A stretch of 64,000 nucleotides of DNA from Propionivibrio limicola (lineage in GTDB: Bacteria; Pseudomonadota; Gammaproteobacteria; Burkholderiales; Rhodocyclaceae). Positions 19,993 through 29,654 of this stretch are shown one piece after another. Position 1 is the stretch's first letter. The number at the start of each line of letters is the position of its first letter. Made by a program: the position numbers and the translations under genes. The stretch covers positions 186,001 through 250,000 of the forward strand of contig NZ_SSSR01000001.1 of assembly GCF_009469695.1 (NCBI RefSeq), read 5' to 3'. The notes beneath the pieces were generated by a model that had not been told where the DNA came from, searched no databases, and saw only the letters and a program-made list of their open reading frames with translations.

Positions 19993-20778
19993 ATGATCGG
20001 CGTTTTCGATAGCGGCCTCGGTGGCCTCTCTGTACTGGCAGCCATTGCCCGTTCACTCCCCCTCACCGACCTCGTCTATTTTGCAGATACAGCGCACGTT
20101 CCCTACGGCGACAGGGACGATACCTTTATCCGCCAACGCGTGCTGCGCATCGGACACCATCTTGCCGATTCGGGATGCCGCCAAATCGTCGTCGCCTGCA
20201 ACACCGCCACCGCCGCCGCTGTCGCGGTATTGCGTGAAAGCCTGCCGGAAATTCCCGTTGTCGGCATCGAGCCTGGGGTCAAGCCCGCGGTTGCTGCTTC
20301 GAAAAGCGGCCGTATTGCCGTATTGACGACACCGTCCACGGCCCGTAGCGAGCGACTGGCCCGCCTTATCCGCCAACACGCCAAAAACACCCACGTCGAC
20401 GTCCTTCCCTGCCCCGGATGGGCGACACGCGTGGAGACGCTGAACCTGAGTGACGCAGACTTCGCCGCCGCTGCCCGCCGTCACCTTGAACCGGCGCTGG
20501 AAGCAGGCGCCGACCAGATCGTCCTCGGCTGCACGCACTACAGCTTTCTCTCACCGGTGCTTGAACCGATCGCCACCGGGCGAGCGGCGCTCGTCGACGT
20601 CGCCAATGCGGTCGCCCGCCAATGCGTGCGCCTCGCTCACAGTTCGCAAGGTGCCAGTGGCCGCCTGACCCTGCTCGCCTCAGCCCACCCGGAACGGCTC
20701 CAAGCCTCCTTTCCTGTGCTCGGCTTGAGCCACCTTGCCCCCCGTCTGGCCGGTCCGGCCCGACTGGTCACGGCCTGA
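19993..20778 (+). CDS. murI: glutamate racemase MurI
   Basis: MurI makes D-glutamate for the second residue of the peptidoglycan stem peptide. The 261-residue protein opens with the signature IGVFDSGLGGLSVL. It has both catalytic cysteines: ACNTATA in the first half and GCTHY in the second. The PYGDR segment that binds substrate is present near residue 37. The next gene starts five bases after the stop, so the two are probably cotranscribed. Confidence 0.96.
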   Translation: MIGVFDSGLGGLSVLAAIARSLPLTDLVYFADTAHVPYGDRDDTFIRQRVLRIGHHLADSGCRQIVVACNTATAAAVAVLRESLPEIPVVGIEPGVKPAVAASKSGRIAVLTTPSTARSERLARLIRQHAKNTHVDVLPCPGWATRVETLNLSDADFAAAARRHLEPALEAGADQIVLGCTHYSFLSPVLEPIATGRAALVDVANAVARQCVRLAHSSQGASGRLTLLASAHPERLQASFPVLGLSHLAPRLAGPARLVTA

Positions 20779-20782
20779 CCCG

Positions 20783-22042
20783 ATGCACGGGGGCAAGACA
20801 ATCGCCATCGTCGGCGGAGGCCCCGCCGGCTTGATGGCGGCCGAGCGGCTGAGCCACTCAGAGAGAAACATCGACGTCGTCGTTTTCGACGCCATGCCGT
20901 CGGTCGGACGCAAATTCCTGATGGCCGGCAAAGGGGGGATGAACATCACGCATTCGGAGCCGGCCGCCGATTTTTATTCCCGCTATGGCAAGCAGCAAAA
21001 TCGTCTCGCGCCGCTGCTCGACGCCTTCGGACCAGCGGCGATACGCGACTGGATGGGGACGTTGGGCGTCGATTCGTTTGTTGGCTCCTCGGGGCGCGTT
21101 TTCCCGGTCGGCATGAAAGCGGCGCCTCTTTTGCGTGCCTGGCTGCATCGACTGCGCGACGGCGGCGTGCGATTCCATGTTCGCCACCGCATGCACGCGC
21201 TCCAGCAACTGCCAAATGGCCGCTACGCGTTGCTTTTTTCCACCCCGGGCGGCGAAGAGCGCTACGAGGCGGATGCCGTGGTGCTCGCGCTGGGCGGCGG
21301 CAGTTGGCCGCAACTGGGTTCCGACGGTCGCTGGGTTCCGCTGCTCGAACATCTGGGCCTTCCGGTCGCCCCCTTACGCCCGGCCAATTGCGGCTTTAAC
21401 GTCGCCTGGAGTAATTTTCTGCGCCAGCGCTTCGCCGGGGAGCCGGTCAAATCCGTGGAAGCAAGCCTGCTGGATGCAGACGGCCACTGGCATCGACGCC
21501 GCGGGGAATTTCTGATCACCCAACACGGCATCGAAGGCTCCTTGATCTACGCGCTGTCCGCTCCGATCCGCAACACCATCGACGCATCGGGAAACACCAC
21601 CCTCCAACTCGATCTGTTACCCGACGTCGACGAAGCACGGGTCATTGAGGAAGTCTTCCACCCACGCGGTTCGCGCTCCCTTTCGAGCCACTTGCAAAGT
21701 CGGCTTGGGCTGAAGGGCATCAAGACGGCACTCCTGCATGAATGCCTCCCGCGTGACGACCTGGCCGATCCGTTGAAGCTGGCTAAAGCCATCAAACATT
21801 TGCCGTTGCAACTGATCTCACCACGCCCCCTGGAAGAGGCCATCAGCAGCGCCGGCGGCGTGAAATTCGAAGCGCTCGACGATGAACTCATGCTGCGCGA
21901 TCTGCCTGGCGTTTTTTGCGCCGGCGAGATGCTCGACTGGGAAGCGCCGACCGGCGGGTATCTGCTAACCGCCTGCCTGGCCACCGGCCGCGCCGCCGGG
22001 GCTGGCGCGCTCCGTCACTGCACCGGACACGATTCCCCATGA
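20783..22042 (+). CDS. NAD(P)/FAD-dependent oxidoreductase, PP_4765/HI0933-like flavoprotein
   Basis: The N-terminus has a dinucleotide-binding fold (IAIVGGGPAGLMAAERL) and the motif GRKFLMAGKGGMNITHSE typical of HI0933-type flavoproteins. A later segment, VVLALGGGSWPQLGSDG, and the C-terminal CAGEMLDWEAPTGGYLL complete the pattern. The 419-residue length fits the subgroup named for Pseudomonas PP_4765. Substrate and role are unknown. The start at 20783 lies five bases after the murI stop, and the stop overlaps the next start by four bases (ATGA). Confidence 0.9.
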   Translation: MHGGKTIAIVGGGPAGLMAAERLSHSERNIDVVVFDAMPSVGRKFLMAGKGGMNITHSEPAADFYSRYGKQQNRLAPLLDAFGPAAIRDWMGTLGVDSFVGSSGRVFPVGMKAAPLLRAWLHRLRDGGVRFHVRHRMHALQQLPNGRYALLFSTPGGEERYEADAVVLALGGGSWPQLGSDGRWVPLLEHLGLPVAPLRPANCGFNVAWSNFLRQRFAGEPVKSVEASLLDADGHWHRRRGEFLITQHGIEGSLIYALSAPIRNTIDASGNTTLQLDLLPDVDEARVIEEVFHPRGSRSLSSHLQSRLGLKGIKTALLHECLPRDDLADPLKLAKAIKHLPLQLISPRPLEEAISSAGGVKFEALDDELMLRDLPGVFCAGEMLDWEAPTGGYLLTACLATGRAAGAGALRHCTGHDSP

Positions 22043-23049
22043 CCAATCCCGGCCAACCGACCTTTCACGACTACACGTCCTGGATACTCGCCGCGCTCGG
22101 CATCCTCTTCGTGCTGCATTTCCGGTTGCTGCCGGCGCTCATTGCCGGCCTGCTGGTATATGAACTGGTGCACGCCCTCTATCCACTGTTTTCGTGGCGC
22201 CTCCCCACCTGTCGAGCCAAGGGCGTGGCGGTCGTCGTTGTCGTCCTGATCGTCGTCGCGCTGGTGTCGGCGGCCGGATTTGGCGTCTTTGCCTTCATCA
22301 AACGCGAGGGAAGCCTGCCCACCCTGCTCGCGAAGATGGCGGAAATTCTCGAAGACTCGCGGGCGCATCTGCCGGCCTGGCTGGGCAGTCTGCTTCCGAA
22401 CAGCGCGCAAGGCATCAGTGAAGGCGCCAGCCGCTGGCTGCGCGAACATGCGAACGATTTGCAGCAGTTCGGCAAGGAGACGGCGCATTCGCTCGCCCAC
22501 GTCCTGATCGGCATGGTCATCGGTGCCATGGTTTCGTTGCACGAGGTGCTGGACCGCGATGCGCGCGGCCCGTTGGCCAGAGCGCTCGTCGAACGGCTTT
22601 TCCGGCTCGGCGAAGCCTTCCGCCGCATCGTATTCGCGCAGGTCCGCATTTCCGCCGTGAATACCACGCTGACCGCCCTTTACCTCGCCGTGGCGCTGCC
22701 GCTGTTTGGCGTCTCGCTGCCGCTCACGAAGACGATGATCGTCGTCACCTTCATTGCCGGCCTGCTGCCCGTCATCGGCAACCTGATCTCGAACACAGTG
22801 ATCTTTGTCGTCAGCCTCGCGCATTCGACGCTGGTGGCGTTTTCATCGCTCGGCTTCCTGATCGTGATCCACAAGCTCGAATATTTCCTCAACGCCCGCA
22901 TCGTCGGCGGCCAGATCAACGCCAAGGCCTGGGAGCTGCTCACCGCCATGCTGATCATGGAAAGCGCGTTCGGCGTCAGCGGGCTGATTGCCGCGCCGAT
23001 CTGCTACGCGTGGCTCAAGGACGAGCTCGGCAAGCGCTGCCTGATCTGA
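22039..23049 (+). CDS. AI-2E family transporter (YdiK/PerM-type membrane protein)
   Basis: This 336-residue inner-membrane protein has about seven to eight hydrophobic spans: two near the N-terminus, one near 65-90 and a cluster from 200 onward. The conserved C-terminal stretch reads [15 protein letters not shown], and [12 protein letters not shown] and INAKAWELL follow. Members include exporters of small molecules and Na+/H+ antiporters, so the family name does not establish autoinducer-2 transport. The ATG overlaps the stop of the flavoprotein gene, indicating coupling. Confidence 0.9.
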   Translation: MTNPGQPTFHDYTSWILAALGILFVLHFRLLPALIAGLLVYELVHALYPLFSWRLPTCRAKGVAVVVVVLIVVALVSAAGFGVFAFIKREGSLPTLLAKMAEILEDSRAHLPAWLGSLLPNSAQGISEGASRWLREHANDLQQFGKETAHSLAHVLIGMVIGAMVSLHEVLDRDARGPLARALVERLFRLGEAFRRIVFAQVRISAVNTTLTALYLAVALPLFGVSLPLTKTMIVVTFIAGLLPVIGNLISNTVIFVVSLAHSTLVAFSSLGFLIVIHKLEYFLNARIVGGQINAKAWELLTAMLIMESAFGVSGLIAAPICYAWLKDELGKRCLI

Positions 23050-23128
23050 ATCGTCCGACGGGAAAGCCGGGAGCACCCGCTTCTTCGGTATACTCCCGCC
23101 CTTGTTTTTTGCCGTGGAACCCTGCCCG

Positions 23129-24742
23129 ATGAGCACCACCAGCCCCTTCCCTCCCGAAATTCTGCGCGACGTGCAGAAGCGCCGCACGTTTGCGATCATC
23201 TCGCACCCGGACGCGGGCAAGACAACGTTGACCGAGAAACTGCTGCTGTTCGGCGGCGCCATCCAGCTCGCCGGCACGGTCAAAGGGCGGAAAAGCGCTC
23301 GCCACGCCACCTCCGACTGGATGGAAGTGGAAAAGCAGCGCGGCATTTCGGTGACCAGCTCGGTGATGCAGTTCGAGTACCAGGACCACACCGTCAACCT
23401 GCTCGACACGCCGGGCCACGAGGACTTCTCGGAAGACACCTATCGCGTGCTGACCGCCGTCGATGCAGCGGTGATGGTCATCGACGCCGCCAAGGGCGTC
23501 GAGGCGCAGACGATCAAGCTGCTCGACGTTTGCCGCATGCGCAACACGCCGATCATCACCTTCATCAACAAGCTCGACCGCGAAGTGCGCGACCCGTTCG
23601 ACCTGCTCGAAGAAATCGAATCGGTACTCAACATCGAATGTGCGCCGATCACCTGGCCGATCGGCATGGGCAAGGCCTTCCGCGGCGTCTATCACCTCGG
23701 CAACGACAGCCTGCTCCGCTTCACCCCCGGTGAAGAAAAGGTCACGGAAGCCGAAAAGATCGACGGCATCGACAACCCGGTGCTCGACCGCGACTTCCCG
23801 CTCGAAGTCGGCAAGCTGCGCGAGGACGTCGATCTGATCCGCAGCGCCAGCAGTCCGTTCAACCTGGTCGACTTCCTCGCCGGCCAGCAGACGCCAATCT
23901 TCTTCGGCTCCGGGATCAACAACTTCGGCGTGCAGGAAATCCTGCAGGCGCTGCTCGACTGGGCACCGCCACCGCAGCCGCGCAACGCCGGCGCGCGCAT
24001 GGTCGAACCGGCCGAAGCGCCCTTTTCCGGTTTCGTCTTCAAGATTCAGGCCAACATGGATCCGAAGCACCGCGACCGCATCGCGTTTTTCCGTGTCTGC
24101 TCCGGCCGCTACGCCTCGGGCATGAAGGTGCATCATGTGCGCATGGGGCGCGAGATGAAACTCGCCAACGCGCTGACCTTCATGGCCAACGAACGGGTAC
24201 TGATGGAAGACGCCGTCGCCGGCGACATCATCGGCATCCACAACCACGGCCAGCTGCACATCGGCGACACGCTGACTGAAGGCGAGAAGCTCGGCTTCAA
24301 GGGCATTCCCTACTTCTCGCCCGAACTCTTCCGCGTCGCCCGTCTGCGCGATCCGATGAAGAGCAAGCAGTTGCAGAAAGGCTTGCAGGAACTCGGCGAG
24401 GAAGGCGCTATCCAGGTCTTTGAAAATCTCGCTTCCGGCGAACTGATGCTCGGTGCCGTCGGCGTCCTGCAGTTCGAAGTCGTCGCCCAGCGTCTGCAGA
24501 CCGAGTACAAGGTCGATGCCATCTTCGAACAGGCGGACATCCACACCGCCCGCTGGCTCACCTTCCCGGACGATCTGACCCGCCGCAATTTCGAGCGCGA
24601 ACAGCAGCACCGCATGGCAAAAGATGTGGACGGCAACCTCGTCTATCTGGCCAGCACGCGTTACAACCTCGACGTCACGCGCGAGAAGTGGACCAAGGTC
24701 GGCTTCCACGCCTCGCGTGAGCACGGGCAGGTTTTCGGCTGA
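23129..24742 (+). CDS. prfC: peptide chain release factor 3 PrfC
   Basis: RF3 is a translational GTPase that recycles RF1 and RF2 from the ribosome after termination. G-domain motifs are clear: HPDAGKTT near residue 23, the switch I region [28 protein letters not shown] and NKLDR. The protein has 537 residues, close to the family norm. The ATG at 23129 gives the usual short N-terminus before [17 protein letters not shown]. It stands about 80 bases after the previous gene, and the HAD gene follows 11 bases after its stop. Confidence 0.97.
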   Translation: MSTTSPFPPEILRDVQKRRTFAIISHPDAGKTTLTEKLLLFGGAIQLAGTVKGRKSARHATSDWMEVEKQRGISVTSSVMQFEYQDHTVNLLDTPGHEDFSEDTYRVLTAVDAAVMVIDAAKGVEAQTIKLLDVCRMRNTPIITFINKLDREVRDPFDLLEEIESVLNIECAPITWPIGMGKAFRGVYHLGNDSLLRFTPGEEKVTEAEKIDGIDNPVLDRDFPLEVGKLREDVDLIRSASSPFNLVDFLAGQQTPIFFGSGINNFGVQEILQALLDWAPPPQPRNAGARMVEPAEAPFSGFVFKIQANMDPKHRDRIAFFRVCSGRYASGMKVHHVRMGREMKLANALTFMANERVLMEDAVAGDIIGIHNHGQLHIGDTLTEGEKLGFKGIPYFSPELFRVARLRDPMKSKQLQKGLQELGEEGAIQVFENLASGELMLGAVGVLQFEVVAQRLQTEYKVDAIFEQADIHTARWLTFPDDLTRRNFEREQQHRMAKDVDGNLVYLASTRYNLDVTREKWTKVGFHASREHGQVFG

Positions 24743-24753
24743 CAAGCGGCACC

Positions 24754-25542
24754 ATGCCCAACATCTTCTTCTTCGACATCGATAACACGCTGCTCGACCT
24801 GCGCACGCTGACCATCCCGCCGTCGGCACTCACCGCCATCGGCGACCTTCATCGCGCAGGCCATACGGTAGTCGTCGCTACCGGACGGGCCCATGCCCAC
24901 GCAAAACCATTTATCGACCAGGTGCAGCCCGCCTACGTCATCACCCAGAATGGCGCCCGCATCCTGCGCGACGAAGAAGAAGTTTTCAGCCTCCCGATGC
25001 CCCGCGCCCGACTCGTCGCCTTGTTTGACTGGATGGAGGCGCAGGGCTACCACTTTGGCGTCAATGGGGGAACATCGGGCTACCTCAGCACCCAGGTTCC
25101 GATGACGACCGAACCGCTCGACACGGTGGAGATGCCTTACCAGTCAGACGACCCATTCCACCTCGAACGGGACGTCTACCAAGGCTGGTTGTTCTTCGAC
25201 GAAGCGCTCGACGCGACGCTGATTCCAGCGATCCGGGAGCGCTTTCCCGAATTCGACATCGTGCGCTGGCACCGCTGGGCCGTCGACGTGCAGCTTCGTG
25301 ACGTCAACAAGTGGAGCGGTTGCCAGTGGGTCATGGCCCAAACCGGCTTCAGCAACGAACAGGCCATTGCCTTCGGCGACGGCTTGAACGATCTGGAAAT
25401 GCTGCGGGGAGTTGGCTTGGGGATCGCCATGGACAACGGTCACCCCGACCTCATGGCGGTCGCCGACAAAATTGCGCCGGCGGTGCACTGCAACGGCGTC
25501 GCACGCATGTTAGCGGAACTCATCCCGACGCAAGGAAACTGA
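24754..25542 (+). CDS. HAD-superfamily hydrolase, Cof-like
   Basis: This is probably a cytoplasmic sugar-phosphate or nucleotide phosphatase. The nucleophile motif FDIDNTLLD opens the protein. Motif II is in VVATGRAHAH, and motif III/IV GDGLNDLEML lies near residue 210. The large cap domain in the middle places it with Cof/YbiV-type HAD enzymes. The substrate cannot be told. It is 11 bases after prfC and likely cotranscribed. Confidence 0.9.
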   Translation: MPNIFFFDIDNTLLDLRTLTIPPSALTAIGDLHRAGHTVVVATGRAHAHAKPFIDQVQPAYVITQNGARILRDEEEVFSLPMPRARLVALFDWMEAQGYHFGVNGGTSGYLSTQVPMTTEPLDTVEMPYQSDDPFHLERDVYQGWLFFDEALDATLIPAIRERFPEFDIVRWHRWAVDVQLRDVNKWSGCQWVMAQTGFSNEQAIAFGDGLNDLEMLRGVGLGIAMDNGHPDLMAVADKIAPAVHCNGVARMLAELIPTQGN

Positions 25543-25545
25543 TCT

Positions 25546-25734
25546 TCATCGCTGCAATTGGCGGAATGCGGCGATCTCCCATTCGCGTAGCGCCAGCAGC
25601 ATACCGACACCGCGCCGTTTGGCCAGCGGTGAGGCCAGACTTTCATCATGCAGTTCAGCCAGACACTGCCGCAACCGATCGAGCATCACCAGTTTCCGGA
25701 CGCACTCGGCTTCGCTTATTTGATACGTCGCCAC
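25546..25734 (-). CDS. small hypothetical protein (62 aa)
   Basis: This is a short minus-strand frame with a GTG start preceded by AAGGA five bases upstream. It ends three bases from the stop of the convergent HAD gene. Codon use is GC-rich at third positions like its neighbours, and the protein is mostly predicted helix with several charged residues (RKLVMLDRLRQCLAELHDE). I do not recognise a family. It could be a spurious frame, since the other strand is also open here. Confidence 0.45.
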   Translation of the reverse strand: MATYQISEAECVRKLVMLDRLRQCLAELHDESLASPLAKRRGVGMLLALREWEIAAFRQLQR

Positions 25735-25799
25735 AATATCCTTGACCGTCCAGTGGTTCAGTGAGCAGAACCACCTTCACTCAGGAACGGAGCAAAGAC

Positions 25800-26561
25800 A
25801 TGAGACCCGCTTTCAGGCACCTCCCCATCGCCGTCGTCACCCTGCTCGCCTTAGCGGCGCTGTGGTACGGCCCGATCGCTCAACTGCCGAACTACCACGC
25901 GTTCGCCGACCAGCGCACGCTATTCGGCATCGCGCATTTTGCCGATGTGGCATCGAATATTGGTTTCGCACTGGTCGCCGTAGTGGGGGGATACGCTTTG
26001 ATTCCGCACACCTCCGATGAAACTCTGGTGCACGGTTGGGCAGGCTACCGGCTCTTCCTCGCCGGTTTGCTGCTCACCGCTTTCGGCTCTTCTTACTACC
26101 ATCTGGCACCGGACAACGCCCGCCTCGTATGGGATCGTTTGCCGATCGCCCTCGCCTGCGGAGGCCTGCTGGCTGGCGTTTGGGGAGACGTGATGAAAAA
26201 ATCCGCCGCCACGCTGGCGGGCTGGCTAGCTTTGCTCTCGCTCTGGAGTGTCGGTTGGTGGTACGTCACTGAGATGACGGGCAACGGTGATCTGCGGCCC
26301 TACCTGATGTTCCAGGCCTTGCCGTTTGTACTCATCCCCCTCTGGCACTGGATATACCGGTCGCCAACCGGAGATCGTCTGGCCTTCGGTGTCGCTCTGC
26401 TGCTTTATGCCCTTGCAAAAATTGCCGAACTAATCGATCACGAAATTGCCACCGCGACCGGCCTACTGACGGGGCACACGCTCAAGCATCTGCTCGCCAC
26501 GGTAGCCGCCGCAATCATTGTCTTGCGTCTTCATCAGCGCAGACGTACCAGCAAAACATAG
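25800..26561 (+). CDS. ceramidase-like (CREST family) membrane protein
   Basis: A 253-residue protein with about seven hydrophobic spans. It has polar family signatures: ADVASNIGFALVA in the second span, GSSYYHLAPDNARLVWDR and GHTLKHLLATVAA near the end. These S-x-x-x-H, D and H-x-x-x-H residues match the metal site of the CREST superfamily (alkaline ceramidases, PAQR receptors). An enzyme cutting a lipid amide or a related bond is possible; no substrate is known for bacterial members like this. The ATG at 25800 has GGAG eight bases upstream. A GTG 39 bases earlier is less likely. Confidence 0.8.
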   Translation: MRPAFRHLPIAVVTLLALAALWYGPIAQLPNYHAFADQRTLFGIAHFADVASNIGFALVAVVGGYALIPHTSDETLVHGWAGYRLFLAGLLLTAFGSSYYHLAPDNARLVWDRLPIALACGGLLAGVWGDVMKKSAATLAGWLALLSLWSVGWWYVTEMTGNGDLRPYLMFQALPFVLIPLWHWIYRSPTGDRLAFGVALLLYALAKIAELIDHEIATATGLLTGHTLKHLLATVAAAIIVLRLHQRRRTSKT

Positions 26562-26670
26562 GCAAACTCATCACCAACAATGGGAAAATGGACGCCTTGG
26601 TTGCCTTTTCCATTTTCCCTTCCCCTTTTCCGATAGCCTTCCCGCGCCTGTCGCTCCGCACAATCTTTCC

Positions 26671-27036
26671 ATGATCAACACCTTAACCTTGTTGCTGCTC
26701 TTTCAGCTGGGAGGCGAGTTGTTCGTTCGCCTGCTGGGTTTGCCGATTCCCGGCGCCGTCATTGGCATGAGCCTGCTTTTCCTGACCTTACTCGTCCGGG
26801 GCGAAGCGAGCCATGCGCTGAAAAAGGACACCAGCGCCTTGTTGCAACATCTCTCGCTGCTGTTCGTGCCGGCCGGCGTCGGGATCATGTTGCATCTGCA
26901 GCGGGTCGGCCGCGAATGGCTGCCGATCACGCTCGCACTCGTCATCAGCACGTTTCTCGGGATGGCGGTCGCGGCCGGCATCATTGGCTGGCTGGCGCTC
27001 AAAGACACTCGGAGAGAAGAAAGGGGAAAGCCGTGA
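26671..27036 (+). CDS. CidA/LrgA family membrane protein
   Basis: A small holin-like inner-membrane protein of 121 residues with four hydrophobic spans and the family motif LPIPGAVIGMSLLF. LrgA-type proteins pair with LrgB and have been tied to murein hydrolase control and, in some species, to export of organic acids such as pyruvate. I start it at the ATG at 26671, where the first span begins. The upstream frame to 26518 runs through the end of the previous gene. It overlaps lrgB by four bases (GTGA). Confidence 0.9.
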   Translation: MINTLTLLLLFQLGGELFVRLLGLPIPGAVIGMSLLFLTLLVRGEASHALKKDTSALLQHLSLLFVPAGVGIMLHLQRVGREWLPITLALVISTFLGMAVAAGIIGWLALKDTRREERGKP

Positions 27037-27749
27037 CTCCGCTGCCGCTGACCGATATCTGGACGCTCCTGAGCGGCACGCCGCTCCTCGGCCTCACCGT
27101 CACGCTGATCGCCTATCTGTGTGGTGGCTGGCTGTTCAAACGCAGCCGCCAGCACGCGCTCGCCAACCCGGTCCTGATCGCCATCGTGCTGATCACGCTC
27201 CTGCTGTGGGCCACCGAAACGCCTTATCCGCGCTACTTCGAAAGCGCCAGCCTGATCCATTTCCTGCTTGGTCCGGCGACAGTGGCGCTGGCGGTTCCGC
27301 TGCACGCGTACTGGCGGCGCCTCCGGCAAATGGCGTTGCCGCTGCTGCTTGCCCTGCTCGCCGGATCGGCGACGGCTGCGTTCTCGGCCATGATCATCGC
27401 CGACCTGCTCGGCGCGTCGCCGGAAACTGTCCATTCCCTCGCCCCCAAGTCGGTGACGACGCCGATCGCCATGGGTGTCGCCGAACAGATCGGCGGCATT
27501 CCGTCGCTCACGGCGGTACTCGTCATCCTCACCGGCATTCTGGGTGCGGTCGGATTTCCTGCGTTTTTCCGCCTGCTCCGCATCCGCAGCCATGCGGCGC
27601 AGGGCTTCGCGGTCGGTCTCGCCTCGCACGGGCTCGGCACGGCGCGCGCCTTCCTCGTCAGCGAGGAGATGGGCGCCTTTTCGGCCCTGGCCATGGGACT
27701 GAACGGCATCCTGACGGCCGTTTTTTTGCCGCTACTACTGCATCGCTGA
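27033..27749 (+). CDS. lrgB: CidB/LrgB family membrane protein
   Basis: The partner of LrgA: 238 residues, mostly hydrophobic. It has the conserved LGPATVALAVPLH segment near residue 80, SVTTPIAMGVAEQIGGIPSLTAV in the middle and ASHGLGTARA near the C-terminus. The GTG at 27033 overlaps the lrgA stop and has GAAAGGGGAAA upstream, so the two are translationally coupled. The pair may move pyruvate or another short acid, or act in cell-wall turnover; the sequence does not decide. Confidence 0.92.
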   Translation: MTPLPLTDIWTLLSGTPLLGLTVTLIAYLCGGWLFKRSRQHALANPVLIAIVLITLLLWATETPYPRYFESASLIHFLLGPATVALAVPLHAYWRRLRQMALPLLLALLAGSATAAFSAMIIADLLGASPETVHSLAPKSVTTPIAMGVAEQIGGIPSLTAVLVILTGILGAVGFPAFFRLLRIRSHAAQGFAVGLASHGLGTARAFLVSEEMGAFSALAMGLNGILTAVFLPLLLHR

Positions 27750-27903
27750 CCCGGCCTGGAATCGCGCTGCCCCCGTCGGCCATCACGAAAGGGCGGAAAT
27801 TTGGCGCGCGACACCGCCGCGGGTTCATTTATACTCATGCCATAAAAACTCCCCCGCCACCGGCGCGTAACAATCACGTAGTGCCCGACCTGGAAAGCGT
27901 CCT

Positions 27904-28635
27904 ATGAGTATTTTTACGCAAATCCGTTCGATTCTCGGCAAGACGGATGAAGCCCCTCCCCCTGCCGACAGGCTGCCGGACGAGCCGGTCGAGCGCCGGC
28001 ACCGCAAGCGGTTGAGCCACAAGGGGCGACGCATCCTCATCATCGACGACTCGCCGACGATCGTTGCCGCCCTGAGGAAAATGCTGCAATCGGCCGGGTG
28101 CATTACCTTCGAAGCGCTCACGGCGGAAAAGGGACTCGAAATCGTCGAGACCGAAAAGCCCGACCTCGTCTTTCTCGACATCGTGCTTCCCGGCATGAAC
28201 GGATTCGCCGCCCTGCGGCTGATCCGCCGCAATCCCGCCACAGGTGACACACCGATCATCATGATCAGCGGCAACGAGCAGGCGACCGAGCAGTTCTACG
28301 CGAAGAGGATCGGGGCCAACGACTTCATGAAGAAGCCCTTCTCCCGCCATGAGGTTTTCGCCCGTATCGAGCAATTGGTACTAAACAACACGTTGACCAG
28401 ACTTTCCACGCTCCCCGGAAGCGTTACCCGCGCTCCGGCCGCGCCCGCGGCGGTACAGGAAGTCGCAGCTTCCTTCCTCGAAGCGCGCAGACAACTGACG
28501 GCGATGGGCCTGCAGTATTACAGCCAGGAACAATACCTCGCCGCCATCGAGCGCGGCGACACGCTGGCCGCCGATCTTTTTGTCGCCGGCGGCGGCATCA
28601 AACCCGTCGGCCAGACAACCGCTCCGTCCGCATGA
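27904..28635 (+). CDS. response regulator with receiver domain and unassigned C-terminal tail
   Basis: A receiver domain occupies about residues 42-165: acidic pocket LIIDDSPT, phospho-acceptor Asp92 in FLDIVLPGMNG, and the lysine in MKKPF. A 40-residue basic N-terminal extension precedes it. The last 70 residues have no DNA-binding fold; a segment reading ITAMGLQYYSQEQ-like then LAAIERGDTLAADLFVAGG recalls an ankyrin-type helix pair. It is likely a phosphorylation-controlled protein that binds a partner. The stop overlaps the next start (ATGA), tying it to the SpoIIM-MoxR-DUF58 run downstream. No histidine kinase is adjacent. Confidence 0.85.
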   Translation: MSIFTQIRSILGKTDEAPPPADRLPDEPVERRHRKRLSHKGRRILIIDDSPTIVAALRKMLQSAGCITFEALTAEKGLEIVETEKPDLVFLDIVLPGMNGFAALRLIRRNPATGDTPIIMISGNEQATEQFYAKRIGANDFMKKPFSRHEVFARIEQLVLNNTLTRLSTLPGSVTRAPAAPAAVQEVAASFLEARRQLTAMGLQYYSQEQYLAAIERGDTLAADLFVAGGGIKPVGQTTAPSA

Positions 28636-29654
28636 AGGAACTCCAGTTCATCGCGTCCCGGCAGCATGAATGGGCGGCGTGGGATCACTGGTTGCGCACG
28701 GGCAGTCATTCCTCCAGCCGCAAGGCGCGCGAAGAGAAAGCCGCCGCCGAAGATGACACCGTGCAGCCAATGGCCATTGCTGATCTGCCGGCGGCCTATC
28801 GCCGACTGTGCCGCGATCTGTCGCTGGCACGCGATCGCCACTATTCGAGCGCCCTCGTTCACGCGCTGCACGACCGGGTGCTGGCCGCCCACCAGCGCGT
28901 TTATGGAGCGCGCAAGCGCGTTGCCGGCGCGTGGCTCGAATTCATCGCCAGCGGTTTCCCGCGCCTCGTGCGGCAGGAAGCCGGCTTCGTTCTCGCGGCG
29001 GCAGCGCTGTTTTTCATCCCGCTCCTGCTGTCGCTGGCCCTGCTCCAGATTTACCCGGATGGCGTCTATCTGGTGCTGTCCTCGGACAGTGCCGCGCAAT
29101 ACGAAGAAATGTACGCGCCCGACGCCCAGCGCCTCGGCCGTCCGGCCGCACACGGCGCCGCCCGGGAGTTGTCGATGCTGGCGTTTTACATCAGCAACAA
29201 CGTGCGCATCGATTTCCAGTGCTTCGCCGGCGGCATCGCTTTCGGTCTCGGCAGCCTGTTTTTCCTCGGCTATAACGGGCTGATGATCGGCGCCACGGCC
29301 GGTCATCTGACACAACTCGGATACATCGAGACGTTCTGGGGCTTTGTCGCCGGCCACAGCGCGCCGGAATTGATCGGTGCGGTTCTGTCGGGCGCGGCCG
29401 GACTGAAGATCGGCCTTGCGCTGATCGCTCCCGGCAGGAAACGGCGGCTCGACGCGCTGAAGCAGGCGGCGCATCCGGCAATCCGGCTGCTCTATGGCGC
29501 CGCCGCCCTGACTTTCAGCGCGGCGTTCATCGAGGCGCTGTGGTCGCCGAACCGGGCATTGCCTTTCGCGGTGAAGATCGGCACCGGCATCGCCGTCTGG
29601 CTGTTGTTGCTGGCCTATCTGCTCTTCGCCGGACGGGGGTCGCGTGCAGCTTGA
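28632..29654 (+). CDS. SpoIIM-like (stage II sporulation protein M family) membrane protein
   Basis: A 340-residue inner-membrane protein with a 110-residue N-terminal cytoplasmic part and about five spans. The family core is visible: NNVRIDFQCFAGGIAFGLGSL, then GLMIGATAGHL and VAGHSAPELIGAVLSGAAG. In non-sporulating bacteria this family sits beside MoxR ATPases and DUF58 proteins, as here. It overlaps the response regulator (4 bases) and the next gene (11 bases). The function is unknown; a role in membrane remodelling is only suggested by the sporulation homologue. Confidence 0.88.
   Translation: MKELQFIASRQHEWAAWDHWLRTGSHSSSRKAREEKAAAEDDTVQPMAIADLPAAYRRLCRDLSLARDRHYSSALVHALHDRVLAAHQRVYGARKRVAGAWLEFIASGFPRLVRQEAGFVLAAAALFFIPLLLSLALLQIYPDGVYLVLSSDSAAQYEEMYAPDAQRLGRPAAHGAARELSMLAFYISNNVRIDFQCFAGGIAFGLGSLFFLGYNGLMIGATAGHLTQLGYIETFWGFVAGHSAPELIGAVLSGAAGLKIGLALIAPGRKRRLDALKQAAHPAIRLLYGAAALTFSAAFIEALWSPNRALPFAVKIGTGIAVWLLLLAYLLFAGRGSRAA

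Noticed and set aside
23015-24829. 604-residue minus-strand frame opposite prfC
   Set aside because: It is antisense to the complete prfC gene with all GTPase motifs, and has biased composition without recognisable domains.
27750-27903. TATACT near 27.83 kb as the promoter of the response regulator gene
   Set aside because: No -35 element at suitable spacing was found, so I did not list it.
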